Part shown: piece by piece, positions 28,540 to 37,746 of the stretch
How the letters are laid out: each line of letters opens with the position of its first letter
Numbering within the stretch: the first letter of the stretch is position 1
Source: Paramixta manurensis
GTDB taxonomy: Bacteria > Pseudomonadota > Gammaproteobacteria > Enterobacterales > Enterobacteriaceae
Assembly (NCBI RefSeq): GCF_013285385.1
Contig: NZ_CP054212.1
Location: forward strand, 2,976,001 to 3,040,000
DNA: 64,000 nt
Direction of reading: 5' to 3'
Notes under the pieces: generated by a model
Databases searched by the model: none
What the model saw: only the letters and a program-made list of their open reading frames with translations
What the model was told of the DNA's origin: nothing
Made by a program: the position numbers and the translations under genes

Positions 28540-29904
28540 ATGTTTAAACCGGAACTCCTTTCTCCGGCCGGCACGCTGAAAAATATGCGTTACGCATTCG
28601 CCTATGGCGCTGATGCGGTCTATGCCGGTCAACCTCGCTACAGCCTGCGCGTGCGCAATAATGAGTTTAACCACGAAAATCTCGCTAAAGGGATTAACGA
28701 AGCCCATCAGTTGGGCAAAAAGTTTTACGTGGTCGTCAACATTGCGCCGCATAATGCCAAACTGAAAACCTTTATTCGCGACTTACAACCGGTTATCGAG
28801 ATGGGGCCGGATGCGCTGATTATGTCCGATCCGGGGCTAATTATGCTGGTGCGTGAGGCTTTCCCGACGATGCCGATTCATCTCTCAGTGCAGGCCAACG
28901 CGGTTAACTGGGCGACGGTGAAATTTTGGCAGCAAATGGGGCTGACGCGCGTGATTTTGTCGCGCGAGTTGTCGCTGGAAGAAATTGAAGAGATCCGCCA
29001 ACAAGTTCCGGAGATGGAGATAGAAATCTTCGTCCACGGCGCGCTATGTATGGCCTACTCCGGGCGTTGCCTGCTCTCTGGCTATATCAATAAACGCGAT
29101 CCGAATCAGGGAACTTGCACCAATGCCTGCCGCTGGGAATACAAGGTGCAGGAAGGTAAACAAGATGATATTGGGAATATTGTGCATCAACATCAACCGA
29201 TTCCGGTGCACAATGTGGAACCTACTCTGGGTGAAGGTCAGCCGACCGATAAAGTGTTTATGATCGAAGAAGCCATGCGTCCCGGCGAATATATGACGGC
29301 GTTTGAAGATCAACACGGCACCTACATCATGAACTCGAAAGATTTGCGCGCCGTCGCGCATGTTGAGCGCCTGACGCAGATGGGCGTGCATTCGTTAAAA
29401 ATCGAAGGCCGCACCAAATCATTCTATTATTGTGCGCGGACCGCTCAGGTCTATCGGCGGGCAATTGATGATGCCGCCGCCGGAAAACCGTTCGATCCTA
29501 CTCTGCTGGAGACGCTGGAAGGCTTGGCGCACCGTGGCTATACCGAGGGGTTTTTACGCCGCCATACGCATGAGAGCTATCAAAACTATCAGCACGGTTA
29601 CTCGGTTTCAGACCGCCAGCAATTTGTCGGAGAATTTACCGGCGAGCGGCGCGGTCATCTGGCGCAGGTTGACGTGAAGAATAAATTTTCACTGGGCGAT
29701 AGTCTGGAACTGATGACACCCGCAGGTAACGTGACCTTTAGCCTGAACGAGTTGGAAAACCAGAAAGCGCAGGCGGTCGAGGTGGCGCCGGGTAACGGCC
29801 ATTTGGTTTGGCTACCGGTTCCTGCCGATGTTGATTTACGCTACGCCTTGCTGATGCGTAATCTGCCCGGTACCACCACGCGCCAGCCACATGAACTCGC
29901 CTAA
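28540..29904 (+). CDS. trhP: TrhP (YegQ), U32-family tRNA hydroxylation protein
   Basis: 454 residues (E. coli 453). It starts with the U32 signature MFKPELLSPAGTLKNM and contains the cysteine-bearing segment GRCLLSGYINKRDPNQGTC followed by NAC, which in this family ligates an Fe-S cluster. TrhP works in the prephenate-dependent pathway that hydroxylates U34 of tRNAs to ho5U, a precursor of cmo5U. Older annotation as a protease is probably misleading. The gene has its own upstream gap of 118 bases after baeR. Confidence 0.92.
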   Translation: MFKPELLSPAGTLKNMRYAFAYGADAVYAGQPRYSLRVRNNEFNHENLAKGINEAHQLGKKFYVVVNIAPHNAKLKTFIRDLQPVIEMGPDALIMSDPGLIMLVREAFPTMPIHLSVQANAVNWATVKFWQQMGLTRVILSRELSLEEIEEIRQQVPEMEIEIFVHGALCMAYSGRCLLSGYINKRDPNQGTCTNACRWEYKVQEGKQDDIGNIVHQHQPIPVHNVEPTLGEGQPTDKVFMIEEAMRPGEYMTAFEDQHGTYIMNSKDLRAVAHVERLTQMGVHSLKIEGRTKSFYYCARTAQVYRRAIDDAAAGKPFDPTLLETLEGLAHRGYTEGFLRRHTHESYQNYQHGYSVSDRQQFVGEFTGERRGHLAQVDVKNKFSLGDSLELMTPAGNVTFSLNELENQKAQAVEVAPGNGHLVWLPVPADVDLRYALLMRNLPGTTTRQPHELA

Positions 29905-29915
29905 TCTGGTGGTTA

Positions 29916-29974
29916 TTAGAATTCGATCACAGTCAACGCATCATTTTCCGGCTACCATCGCGCTTGCTTAAAAT
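29916..29974 (+). promoter_or_regulatory. CRP-type promoter of the CyaR-like sRNA
   Basis: TTAGA-ATTCGA-TCACA (29916-29931) matches the CRP consensus TGTGA-N6-TCACA with a perfect right half. A -10 hexamer TAAAAT is at 29969-29974 and no good -35 is visible, as expected for a CRP-dependent promoter. The CRP centre would be about -57 to -61 from the predicted start. cyaR in E. coli is also CRP-activated. Confidence 0.6.
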
Positions 29975-29977
29975 GAG

Positions 29978-30049
29978 CAATAAAAAATAGCAGGTTATAT
30001 CTAAGAACCACCTCATTCACCCGCCCGGCTCCCCCGAGCGGGTTTTTCT
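29978..30049 (+). ncRNA. cyaR: CyaR-like Hfq-dependent small RNA
   Basis: Directly downstream of yegQ, where E. coli carries cyaR (ryeE). The RNA would contain AAGAACCACCTCATT, very like AGGAACCACCTCCTT in the E. coli seed region that pairs with ompX, luxS and nadE leaders. It ends in a GC-rich terminator hairpin with a T-run, as Hfq-binding sRNAs do. Length would be about 70-80 nt. The 5' end is inferred from the -10 box; the 5' half is not obviously conserved. Confidence 0.72.
30019..30049 (+). terminator. Rho-independent terminator of the CyaR-like sRNA
   Basis: ACCCGC (30019-30024) pairs with GCGGGT (30038-30043), with CCCGG..CCCCCGAG between, followed by TTTTTCTTTTTTC. A canonical intrinsic terminator that could also catch readthrough from yegQ. 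Confidence 0.85.
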
Positions 30050-30123
30050 TTTTTCTCCCGCTAAGCGCTAACCTCGACTATCCTCCTATCGTTAAGATCA
30101 TCCGCTCACCAAAGAGAAAAACT

Positions 30124-31023
30124 ATGGAACAACAATCACTCACAATGGTGATTCTGAATGGTAAAGGCGCCGGTAATGATGTGCTGCGCGCGGCAATAGG
30201 CACCTTGCGGCAGGAAGGTTTTCCGATCGAGGTGCGTGTAACATGGGAACATGGCGACGGCGAACGTTATCTCAATGAAGCGATTGAGCGCGGCGCAGCT
30301 ACCGTGGTGGCGGGCGGCGGCGACGGAACAATTAATGAAATCGCCAGCGCACTGGCGAAGCGCCCCCCTTCCCACCGTCCGGTACTGGGGGTTTTACCGT
30401 TGGGTACCGCCAACGATTTCGCCACCAGCGCCGGGATCCCTGAAGAAATGGAGCCAGCCCTTCGCCTGGCGATTGTTGGTAAAGCGGTAGATATTGATTT
30501 AGCGCGCGTCAATCACGATCACTATTTCATCAATATGGCGACCGGCGGCTTTGGCACCCGGATTACCACCGAAACACCGGAAAAACTCAAATCGGCGCTT
30601 GGCGGCGTCTCCTACATTATTCATGGCCTGATGCGGATGGACACCTTGAAAGCCGATCGCTGTGAAATTAACGGACCAGATTTTGCCTGGCAAGGCGATG
30701 CGCTGGTAATCGGCATTGGTAATGGCCGTCAGGCCGGCGGCGGACAGCGGTTATGTCCATCCGCGTTAATTAACGACGGTAAGCTTGAGCTCAGCATCGT
30801 CACGTCGCAGGAGCTGTTGCCAACGCTGCTACACTCCATCACCCGCGATGACGAAAACCCGAATATTGAAGCGGCCTCGCTGCCGTGGTTAACCATCCAT
30901 GCGCCGCACCCAATGACCTTTAATTTGGATGGCGAACCGCTGAGCGGTACGGATTTCCGTATTGAGGTGATCCCCAACGCGCTCTCCTGCCGCCTGCCTC
31001 CTTCCTGCGCATTATTGGCCTAA
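30124..31023 (+). CDS. yegS: YegS lipid kinase
   Basis: 299 residues, same as E. coli YegS. The diacylglycerol-kinase catalytic domain shows GGGDGT at residues 64-69 and PLGTANDFA at 92-100, the nucleotide-binding signatures. E. coli YegS phosphorylates phosphatidylglycerol in vitro; the physiological substrate is uncertain. It appears to be transcribed alone, with terminator-like structures before and after it. Confidence 0.93.
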   Translation: MEQQSLTMVILNGKGAGNDVLRAAIGTLRQEGFPIEVRVTWEHGDGERYLNEAIERGAATVVAGGGDGTINEIASALAKRPPSHRPVLGVLPLGTANDFATSAGIPEEMEPALRLAIVGKAVDIDLARVNHDHYFINMATGGFGTRITTETPEKLKSALGGVSYIIHGLMRMDTLKADRCEINGPDFAWQGDALVIGIGNGRQAGGGQRLCPSALINDGKLELSIVTSQELLPTLLHSITRDDENPNIEAASLPWLTIHAPHPMTFNLDGEPLSGTDFRIEVIPNALSCRLPPSCALLA

Positions 31024-31029
31024 CCCCGA

Positions 31030-31049
31030 CGAGGCGTTTCTACGCCTCG
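31030..31049 (+). terminator. Perfect hairpin after yegS
   Basis: CGAGGCGT (31030-31037) and ACGCCTCG (31042-31049) form an 8-bp perfect stem with a TTCT loop, six bases after the yegS stop. No U-run follows, so termination strength is doubtful. Confidence 0.4.
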
Positions 31050-31104
31050 GCTTAATGCGTACAGAATTTCAACAACGTGATCCTGCTCGCGGCTTTTTTA
31101 TCGC

Positions 31105-31120
31105 CAACTAGTATGGTAGT
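31105..31120 (+). promoter_or_regulatory. Candidate RspR operator, copy 1
   Basis: CAACTAGTATGGTAGT lies 48 bases before the MHS transporter ATG and is identical at 15 of 16 positions to the motif ahead of rspA (32559-32574). It is a partial palindrome, ACTA-N6-TAGT, as expected for a GntR/FCD dimer. The regulator assignment is an inference from the linked rspR gene. Confidence 0.55.
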
Positions 31121-31168
31121 CAGCATAAAAATATCACCGTCATCTTTAATAACGATAAAGGCACGTTT

Positions 31169-32509
31169 ATGACACAGACTGATTCCACGCTTGATTTAGG
31201 CCAGGCAGAGAAAAAATCGCTGATCCGCCGCGTTGCCACCGCATCGGCTATTGGTACCGCCGCTGAATATTACGACTTTTTCGCCTATGGTACGGCGGCA
31301 GTGTTGTTTTTCGGTCACCTGTTCTTTCCCTCCAGCGATCCACTGATTGGTACGCTCGCCGCCTTCGCCACTTATGCGGTCGGCTTTCTCGCCCGCCCGC
31401 TGGGCGGCATTGTCTTCGGCCATATTGGCGACAAGGTCGGACGAAAAAAGGCCTTGGTTATCACCATTCTGATCGTTGGGTTGGGAACCGTTTGTATTGG
31501 GCTGCTGCCCACGTATGACAAAATTGGCGTGTGGGCGCCAGTGCTACTGATTGCGATCCGCGTATTGCAAGGCTTTGGTGTTGGCGGTGAACAGGCTGGC
31601 GCGGTGTTGATGACCGCCGAATATGCAGAACCGCCGCGGCGCGGTTATTTTGCCAGTTGGGTACAGATTGGCGCGCCGGCCGGTTTCCTGCTGCCGCTGG
31701 CGCTCTTCACGCTGCTTAATGCGGTACTGACCCCCGACAGTATGATGGCATGGGGTTGGCGCGTACCGTTCTTGCTCAGCGCGGTGCTGGTTATCGTCGG
31801 CCTGTTTATTCGCCTGCGTATTGACGAGTCACCTGTGTTTGCGCAAATTCGCGCCACCAAAGCTGCCGAATCACGCCCATTACGCGAAGTGGTGCGTGAT
31901 TATCCGGGCATTATCTTCTACGGCGTGCTGGCGAAACTGATTGAGGCCTGCGCTTTTGCCATGTTTACCGTGATCATTCTCGCCTGGGGAAAAGCCAATA
32001 ATCTGGATTCCACACTGCTGATGGAGACCATGATTATCGCGGTTGTGCTGGAAATTATCGCCATTCCGCTAATGGGCCAACTCTCCGATCGTATTGGCCG
32101 TAAGCCGGTATATATGCTCGGCGCACTGCTGCTCACCCTCAGCATCGTCCCCTACTTTATCGCGCTTGGTCAAAACAGTTTTTGGTTAACGCAAATTGCA
32201 ATGATCGTTGCGCTCACTCTCGGCCACAGTATGTGTTATGCGCCGCAGGCTTCCTGGTTTCCGGAACTGTTTCCAACCCATATTCGTTGTAGCGGTATTG
32301 CGCTGATCTGGCAGATTGGCTCACTGATCGGTAGCGGCGTATTGGGGCTGGTCGCGGTAAAAATTTTGCAACTGACCGGCGGTCACTATTATGGGTTGGC
32401 CATTTATGTGGTGGTACTGGGCGTGCTGTCGATAATCGGCCTCGCCAAGCTGCCGGAAACCGCGCCGTTAAAACGCGGCGCCGAGTATTGCGACTGGCAC
32501 CAGCGTTAA
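31169..32509 (+). CDS. MHS-family MFS metabolite:H+ symporter
   Basis: 446 residues with about 12 membrane helices. The N-terminal AIGTAAEYYDFFAYGTAAVLFFGHLFF-type opening, motif A GHIGDKVGRKKAL and the matching GQLSDRIGRKPVY in the second half are those of the metabolite:H+ symporter group (ShiA/ProP/YdfJ). E. coli also has an MHS-type transporter, YdfJ, beside rspAB, so uptake of a sugar acid or related carboxylate is likely. It lies first in the rsp cluster with its own copy of the shared 16-nt motif. The substrate is not determinable. Confidence 0.82.
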   Translation: MTQTDSTLDLGQAEKKSLIRRVATASAIGTAAEYYDFFAYGTAAVLFFGHLFFPSSDPLIGTLAAFATYAVGFLARPLGGIVFGHIGDKVGRKKALVITILIVGLGTVCIGLLPTYDKIGVWAPVLLIAIRVLQGFGVGGEQAGAVLMTAEYAEPPRRGYFASWVQIGAPAGFLLPLALFTLLNAVLTPDSMMAWGWRVPFLLSAVLVIVGLFIRLRIDESPVFAQIRATKAAESRPLREVVRDYPGIIFYGVLAKLIEACAFAMFTVIILAWGKANNLDSTLLMETMIIAVVLEIIAIPLMGQLSDRIGRKPVYMLGALLLTLSIVPYFIALGQNSFWLTQIAMIVALTLGHSMCYAPQASWFPELFPTHIRCSGIALIWQIGSLIGSGVLGLVAVKILQLTGGHYYGLAIYVVVLGVLSIIGLAKLPETAPLKRGAEYCDWHQR

Positions 32510-32558
32510 TCAAATTGGCGCGATTGCACTGTGATCGCACCGATAAAATTTGCATTCT

Positions 32559-32574
32559 CAACTTGTATGGTAGT
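32559..32574 (+). promoter_or_regulatory. Candidate RspR operator, copy 2
   Basis: CAACTTGTATGGTAGT, 51 bases upstream of the rspA ATG. It differs from the copy at 31105-31120 by one base and sits at nearly the same distance from the start codon. Together they suggest coordinate control of transporter and catabolic genes. Confidence 0.55.
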
Positions 32575-32625
32575 AAACAAAAGATTATTTTTTCATCATT
32601 ACAGCAGTCATAAAAGGCAATGGAT

Positions 32626-33840
32626 ATGAAAATCGTTAACGCTGAAGTCTTTGTCACCTGCCCCGGCAGGAACTTTGTTACCGTTAAAATTACCACCGAC
32701 GAGGGGCTAACCGGCATCGGCGACGCGACCTTAAATGGGCGCGAGTTGCCGGTTGCGTCCTACCTGAAAGACCACCTTTGTCCGCAATTAATTGGTCGCG
32801 ATGCGCACCAAATTGAGGACATTTGGCAGTTTTTCTATAAAGGCGCCTACTGGCGGCGTGGGCCGGTGACCATGTCGGCGATATCCGCCATTGATATGGC
32901 ACTGTGGGATATTAAAGGGAAAGCCGCCAATATGCCGGTTTATCAACTATTGGGCGGCGCGTCGCGCACTGGCGTAATGGTGTATTGCCATACCACCGGG
33001 CACACCATTGATGAAGTGATGGATGATTACGCGAAACATAAAGAGATGGGGTTTAAAGCGATTCGCGCGCAGTGCGGCATTCCCGGTATGAAAACCACCT
33101 ACGGCATGGCGAAAGGCAAAGGCATGGCCTATGAGCCCGCCACCAAAGGGAGCTGGCCGGAAGAGCAACTCTGGTCCACGGAAAAATACCTCGACTTCAC
33201 GCCAAAACTGTTTGCCGCCATTCGCGATAAATTCGGTTTTGATCAACATTTACTGCATGACATGCACCACCGTCTGACGCCGATTGAAGCCGCCCGTTTC
33301 GGCAAAAGTATCGAAGATTATCGGCTGTTCTGGATGGAAGATCCCACCCCGGCAGAAAACCAGGAAAGCTTCCGCCTGATTCGTCAGCATACCGTAACGC
33401 CTATTGCCGTCGGCGAAGTATTTAACAGCATCTGGGATTGTAAGCAACTGATCGAAGAACAGCTTATTGACTATATCCGCACCACTATCACCCACGCGGG
33501 CGGGATTACCGGTATGCGCCGTATTGCGGACTTCGCTTCGCTCTATCAGGTGCGCACCGGCTCACACGGCCCCTCTGACCTCTCTCCGATTTGTATGGCC
33601 GCCGCGCTGCATTTCGATCTTTGGGTGCCTAACTTTGGCGTACAGGAATACATGGGGTATTCCGAGCAAATGCTGGAAGTGTTCCAACATAACTGGACCT
33701 TTGACAACGGCTATATGCATCCAGGCGACAAGCCTGGGCTGGGCATTGAGTTTGATGAAAAGCGCGCGGCGAAATATCCCTATGAAGCCGCCTATCTGCC
33801 GGTAGCCCGTCTGGAAGACGGCACGCTATGGAACTGGTAA
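32626..33840 (+). CDS. rspA: RspA, mannonate-dehydratase-type enolase-superfamily protein
   Basis: 404 residues from ATG 32626, chosen because AAGG (32614-32617) is spaced 8 bases from it and the E. coli protein starts MKIV; an ATG at 32620 would add two residues. Metal ligands Asp212, Glu238 and Glu264 and catalytic-type residues Tyr159, His214 and His314 are all present, so the ManD-like active site is intact. Related enzymes dehydrate D-mannonate and/or D-gluconate; E. coli RspA was first described as affecting starvation (homoserine lactone) signalling. First gene of rspA-rspB. Confidence 0.93.
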   Translation: MKIVNAEVFVTCPGRNFVTVKITTDEGLTGIGDATLNGRELPVASYLKDHLCPQLIGRDAHQIEDIWQFFYKGAYWRRGPVTMSAISAIDMALWDIKGKAANMPVYQLLGGASRTGVMVYCHTTGHTIDEVMDDYAKHKEMGFKAIRAQCGIPGMKTTYGMAKGKGMAYEPATKGSWPEEQLWSTEKYLDFTPKLFAAIRDKFGFDQHLLHDMHHRLTPIEAARFGKSIEDYRLFWMEDPTPAENQESFRLIRQHTVTPIAVGEVFNSIWDCKQLIEEQLIDYIRTTITHAGGITGMRRIADFASLYQVRTGSHGPSDLSPICMAAALHFDLWVPNFGVQEYMGYSEQMLEVFQHNWTFDNGYMHPGDKPGLGIEFDEKRAAKYPYEAAYLPVARLEDGTLWNW

Positions 33841-33849
33841 GGAGCAAAG

Positions 33850-34860
33850 ATGAAAAGCGTTGTGATTGAACGTCCTGAGGTGTTGCGCGTGCAGGAACGC
33901 GAACGCCCGCAACCGACAGCGGGCCAGGTGAGAGTAAAAGTACGTTATGCCAGTATCTGCGGTTCTGACGTGCATATTTGGCACGGTCATAATCCATTTG
34001 CTCGCTATCCCCGCGTGATTGGTCATGAGTTTTTTGGCGTGATTGACGCAGTTGGCGAAGGTGTTGACGCCGCACGCCTCGGCGAACGTGTCGCGGTCGA
34101 CCCGGTGGTGAGCTGCGGTCATTGCTATCCCTGCTCGGTCGGGCGGCCCAATGTGTGTAGTGCGTTACAGGTGATCGGCGTCCATTTAGACGGTGGTTTT
34201 AGCGAGTACGCGCTGGCGCCGTCGGGCAATGCCTACAAGCTGCCCGAAAGTATCCCTGACCGGCTTGCCAGCCTGATTGAACCCTTCACCATTGCCGCCA
34301 ATATCACCGCGTTCCTCAATCCGACCGGACAAGATATCGCGTTGGTTTACGGCGCGGGGCCAATGGGGCTCACTGCAGTGCAGGTATTGAAAGGGGTGTA
34401 TGGCGTGAAACAGGTTATTGTCACCGACCGGTTACCGGAGCGGCTCGCAATGGCACAAGACAATGGTGCCGATCGGGTAATAAATAATAGCGAAATTTCA
34501 CTGGCAGAGCAGTTAGCGGGAATACAACCCACGCTGATTATTGATGCCGCCTGTCATCCATCGATTTTGCCAGAAGCCATCGCGCTGGCTTCTCCTGCGG
34601 CGCGTATTGGTTTACTCGGCTTTTCCGGTGACACCTGCGCAATTACACAGCAAAGCCTGACCAGTAAAGAGCTCTCGCTGTTTACCTCACGTCTTAATAG
34701 CCGCCGTTTTCCGCAAGTCATTGAGTGGATAAACCAAGGGCACATCCAACCGGCAAAGCTGGTGACGCATACGCTGCCACTCAGCCAAATTGAGCAGGCG
34801 ATGACGCTGTTTGAGAAACAACCGCGCACCTGCTGCAAAGTGATTATTGAGATGGATTAA
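33850..34860 (+). CDS. rspB: RspB, zinc-dependent alcohol/polyol dehydrogenase
   Basis: 336 residues (E. coli 339). MDR-family dehydrogenase: catalytic zinc ligands Cys37, His59 and Glu60 (GHEF), structural zinc cysteines 89, 92, 95 and 103, and an NAD(P) Rossmann motif YGAGPMGLT. Likely oxidises a sugar-derived alcohol, such as the C5 hydroxyl of a sugar acid. It follows rspA by 9 bases. Confidence 0.93.
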   Translation: MKSVVIERPEVLRVQERERPQPTAGQVRVKVRYASICGSDVHIWHGHNPFARYPRVIGHEFFGVIDAVGEGVDAARLGERVAVDPVVSCGHCYPCSVGRPNVCSALQVIGVHLDGGFSEYALAPSGNAYKLPESIPDRLASLIEPFTIAANITAFLNPTGQDIALVYGAGPMGLTAVQVLKGVYGVKQVIVTDRLPERLAMAQDNGADRVINNSEISLAEQLAGIQPTLIIDAACHPSILPEAIALASPAARIGLLGFSGDTCAITQQSLTSKELSLFTSRLNSRRFPQVIEWINQGHIQPAKLVTHTLPLSQIEQAMTLFEKQPRTCCKVIIEMD

Positions 34861-34938
34861 TTGTTTAGTCGCCGGTTAACCGGCGCTTACAGGGCCCCTT
34901 ACCTTTACACTGACTATTATAATTATGACGGAGTTACC

Positions 34939-36222
34939 ATGTTCAAAAACCTACGCTGGACCATTGTACTGCTGCTGTTTTTGGTTTACATGATCAACTA
35001 CCTCGATCGTGTCGCCCTCTCTCTTACCGTTCCACTGATCGAGAAAGATCTGCTGCTTAATGCCGAGCAATTTGGTCTGATTTTTGGCAGCTTCTTCTTT
35101 GGTTATGCACTGTTCAACTTTATTGGCGGCCTGGCGACCGATAAATTCGGCCCGACGCTGGTAATGGGCATCGCGGTTGGCATGTGGTCGCTATTTTGCG
35201 GCATGACCGCGTTGGCGACCGGTTTCTGGTCGATGCTGATTTTACGCGTCTTGTTCGGCATGGCGGAAGGCCCAATTTGCGCCTCAGCTAACAAAGCGAT
35301 TAATGGCTGGTTTCCCAAAAAACAGGCCGCTACTGCGATGGGATTACTGAGCGCCGGTTCTCCGCTCGGCGGCGCGGTTGCCGGGCCGATTATCGGCTAT
35401 CTGGCGCTGGCCTTCGGCTGGCGTCCGGCCTTCGTGATTATTTGTTCGATTGGAATCATCTGGATGGTGATTTGGTTTTTCGTTGCGGCGGATAACCCAG
35501 CCAAAAGTAAGCGCGTCACCGAGCAGGAGCGCACGCTGGTTGATCAGTTAAAACAAGAATCACCAGGGAGTGAAGAAGATTTAACCCTGGCCCGACACGG
35601 ACTTGGTTACTATCTACGTCAACCGATTATTCTGGTTACCGCCTTCGCCTTCTTCTGCTACAACTATATTTTGTTCTTTTTCCTCAGTTGGTTCCCGGCT
35701 TATCTGGTACAGGCGCATGGGCTGGATATCAAGTCAATGAGTATGACCACCACTATCCCATGGATTGTCGGTTTTGTTGGGTTGGCGCTCGGCGGTTGGA
35801 TCTCTGACAAAATCTTCAATATTACCGGTAAGCTATTGCTTTCACGAAAAATTGTGTTGGTCGTCTCGTTACTGGCCGCTGCGGTTTGCGTTGCATTAGC
35901 CGGTACGGTACAAGGGGTTGGCTCCGCTGTTACCCTGATGTCGGTTTCGATCTTTTTCCTCTACATCACTGGCGCGATTTACTGGGCGATTATTCAGGAT
36001 GTGGTGCATAAAAGCCGGGTCGGCGGAATCAGTGGCTTTATCCATTTGGTGGGCAGCATCTCCGGCATCATCGGCCCTATCGTGACTGGTTTTATCGTGC
36101 AGCATACCGGCAAGTTTGATAGCGCATTTGTACTGGCTGGCGTGGTTGCCGCACTCGGCGCCTTCCTGGTGTTGTTTGTAATTAAAAACCCGAAACCGAA
36201 TAACACTCCGGTTTCCGTGTGA
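34939..36222 (+). CDS. ACS-family MFS sugar-acid transporter
   Basis: 427 residues from ATG 34939, preceded by GGAG at 34930-34933; the frame is open for 26 further codons upstream but these lack family resemblance. About 12 membrane helices. The motif NYLDRVALSLTVPLI followed by the GLATDKFG loop is typical of the anion:cation symporter family (hexuronate, galactonate and glucarate carriers). Located between rspB and the ydfI-type dehydrogenase, it probably imports the substrate of that pathway. E. coli has no such gene at this position. Confidence 0.82.
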   Translation: MFKNLRWTIVLLLFLVYMINYLDRVALSLTVPLIEKDLLLNAEQFGLIFGSFFFGYALFNFIGGLATDKFGPTLVMGIAVGMWSLFCGMTALATGFWSMLILRVLFGMAEGPICASANKAINGWFPKKQAATAMGLLSAGSPLGGAVAGPIIGYLALAFGWRPAFVIICSIGIIWMVIWFFVAADNPAKSKRVTEQERTLVDQLKQESPGSEEDLTLARHGLGYYLRQPIILVTAFAFFCYNYILFFFLSWFPAYLVQAHGLDIKSMSMTTTIPWIVGFVGLALGGWISDKIFNITGKLLLSRKIVLVVSLLAAAVCVALAGTVQGVGSAVTLMSVSIFFLYITGAIYWAIIQDVVHKSRVGGISGFIHLVGSISGIIGPIVTGFIVQHTGKFDSAFVLAGVVAALGAFLVLFVIKNPKPNNTPVSV

Positions 36223-36269
36223 ATTTCCAGGGCGCGCATGCCGCGCCCGCTGTCTTACAAGGATTGGCT

Positions 36270-37733
36270 ATGTTATCCCTTGAATCATTGCCGCAAGGCA
36301 CCCTTCTGCCTGACTACGACCGTAGCCGTTTACGTACCCGCATGCTGCATATTGGGTTTGGCGCCTTTCATCGCGCCCACCAGGCGGTCTGCAGCGATAA
36401 ACTGGCGCGTGAGTTCGGCAGCGACTGGGGTTACTGTGAAGTGAATCTTAATAGTGGCGAGTTGATTGAGGCGCTCCGGGCGCAATCGCTGCTCTACAGC
36501 GTGACGGAGATGGCCGACGATCACCTCAGCACGCGCGTGGTTGGTGTGGTGACCGCCGCGCTGCACGGCAAGGGGGATGGTATTGAGGCGGTGATTAACG
36601 CTATGTGCCAGCCCGACATTGCGATCGTTTCAATGACGGTGACCGAGAAAGGTTATTGTCATCACCCTGCATCCCGCCAACTCAACCTTGACCATCCGGC
36701 GGTTCAGCACGATCTGGCGCACCCCGAGCAGCCGGTTTCGCTCCCCGGCGTAATTCTGGCCGCTATCAGGCGTCGTCGCGCGCAAAAGCTGCCGCCCTTT
36801 AGCGTGATGTCCTGCGATAACATGCCGGAAAATGGCCAGGTAACTCGCAATGTCATTATGCAACTGGCGCAGCAGCAAGATAGCGAACTGGCAGCCTATA
36901 TTGGTCAACATCTCACTTTTCCTTCAACGATGGTGGACCGTATCGTACCGGCAATGACCGATGATGCATTGCAGATGTTAAGCACTAAACTGGGTTCCTA
37001 CGATCCGGTGGCCGTGGAGTGTGAGCCGTTTTTCCAATGGGTCATTGAAGATAATTTCGTTAATGGGCGTCCGGCCTGGGAACAGGCTGGCGCCGAGCTG
37101 GTTAGCGATGTGTTACCGTTTGAAGAGATGAAACTGCGTATGCTTAACGGCAGCCACTCGTTTCTTGCCTACTTGGGTTACCTGGCGGGGTATCAGCATA
37201 TTAGCGACTGCATGGCGGATGATAACTTTCTGATTGCCGCTCGCCAATTAATGCTGGCGGAACAGGCACCGACGCTACGCACTTCCGGTATCGATCTGGT
37301 GGCTTACGCCAATTCGCTAATTGCCCGCTATCAGAACCGGGCGATTAAACATCGCACCGGCCAAATTGCCACCGATGGTACACAAAAACTGCCTCAGCGT
37401 TGGCTCGACAGTATTCGCTGGCACCTGAAACAAGGCAGCCGGTTTGACCTGCTGGCACTCGGTGTGGCGGGCTGGATACGTTATGTCGGCGGCGTCGATG
37501 AACAAGGCAACGTTATTGAGATTAGAGACCCGCTTAAAGATCAGTTAGCGGAACGTGTGTCAGGCAGCGCTGACGGCGAGGCACGTCTTGATGCGCTGTT
37601 AAGCCTGGAAGCGGTATTTGGTCAGGATTTGGCGAAGGATGCGCGCTTCCGTGAGCGTGTGGCCTGTTTTTACCAGCAGTTACGTGAGCTTGGCGCACAA
37701 GAGACGGTAAAACGTCTGGTTGCCACCTACTGA
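36270..37733 (+). CDS. ydfI: YdfI-type mannitol dehydrogenase family oxidoreductase
   Basis: 487 residues from ATG 36270 (AAGGA six bases upstream), versus 486 for E. coli YdfI. Rossmann motif HIGFGAFHRAHQ, the conserved SCDNMPENG and the catalytic-helix segment KLRMLNGSHSFLAYLGYLAG. Family members reduce fructuronate/tagaturonate or oxidise polyols; UxuB-like fructuronate reductase activity would make D-mannonate, the substrate of RspA-type dehydratases. A GTG at 36219 would add 17 residues but has no support. Confidence 0.88.
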   Translation: MLSLESLPQGTLLPDYDRSRLRTRMLHIGFGAFHRAHQAVCSDKLAREFGSDWGYCEVNLNSGELIEALRAQSLLYSVTEMADDHLSTRVVGVVTAALHGKGDGIEAVINAMCQPDIAIVSMTVTEKGYCHHPASRQLNLDHPAVQHDLAHPEQPVSLPGVILAAIRRRRAQKLPPFSVMSCDNMPENGQVTRNVIMQLAQQQDSELAAYIGQHLTFPSTMVDRIVPAMTDDALQMLSTKLGSYDPVAVECEPFFQWVIEDNFVNGRPAWEQAGAELVSDVLPFEEMKLRMLNGSHSFLAYLGYLAGYQHISDCMADDNFLIAARQLMLAEQAPTLRTSGIDLVAYANSLIARYQNRAIKHRTGQIATDGTQKLPQRWLDSIRWHLKQGSRFDLLALGVAGWIRYVGGVDEQGNVIEIRDPLKDQLAERVSGSADGEARLDALLSLEAVFGQDLAKDARFRERVACFYQQLRELGAQETVKRLVATY

Positions 37734-37746
37734 TTGCGTAGACGCG

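Noticed and set aside
32530..32545. CRP site upstream of rspA
   Set aside because: TGTGATCGCAC has one good half-site, but the second half does not match TCACA at the required spacing.
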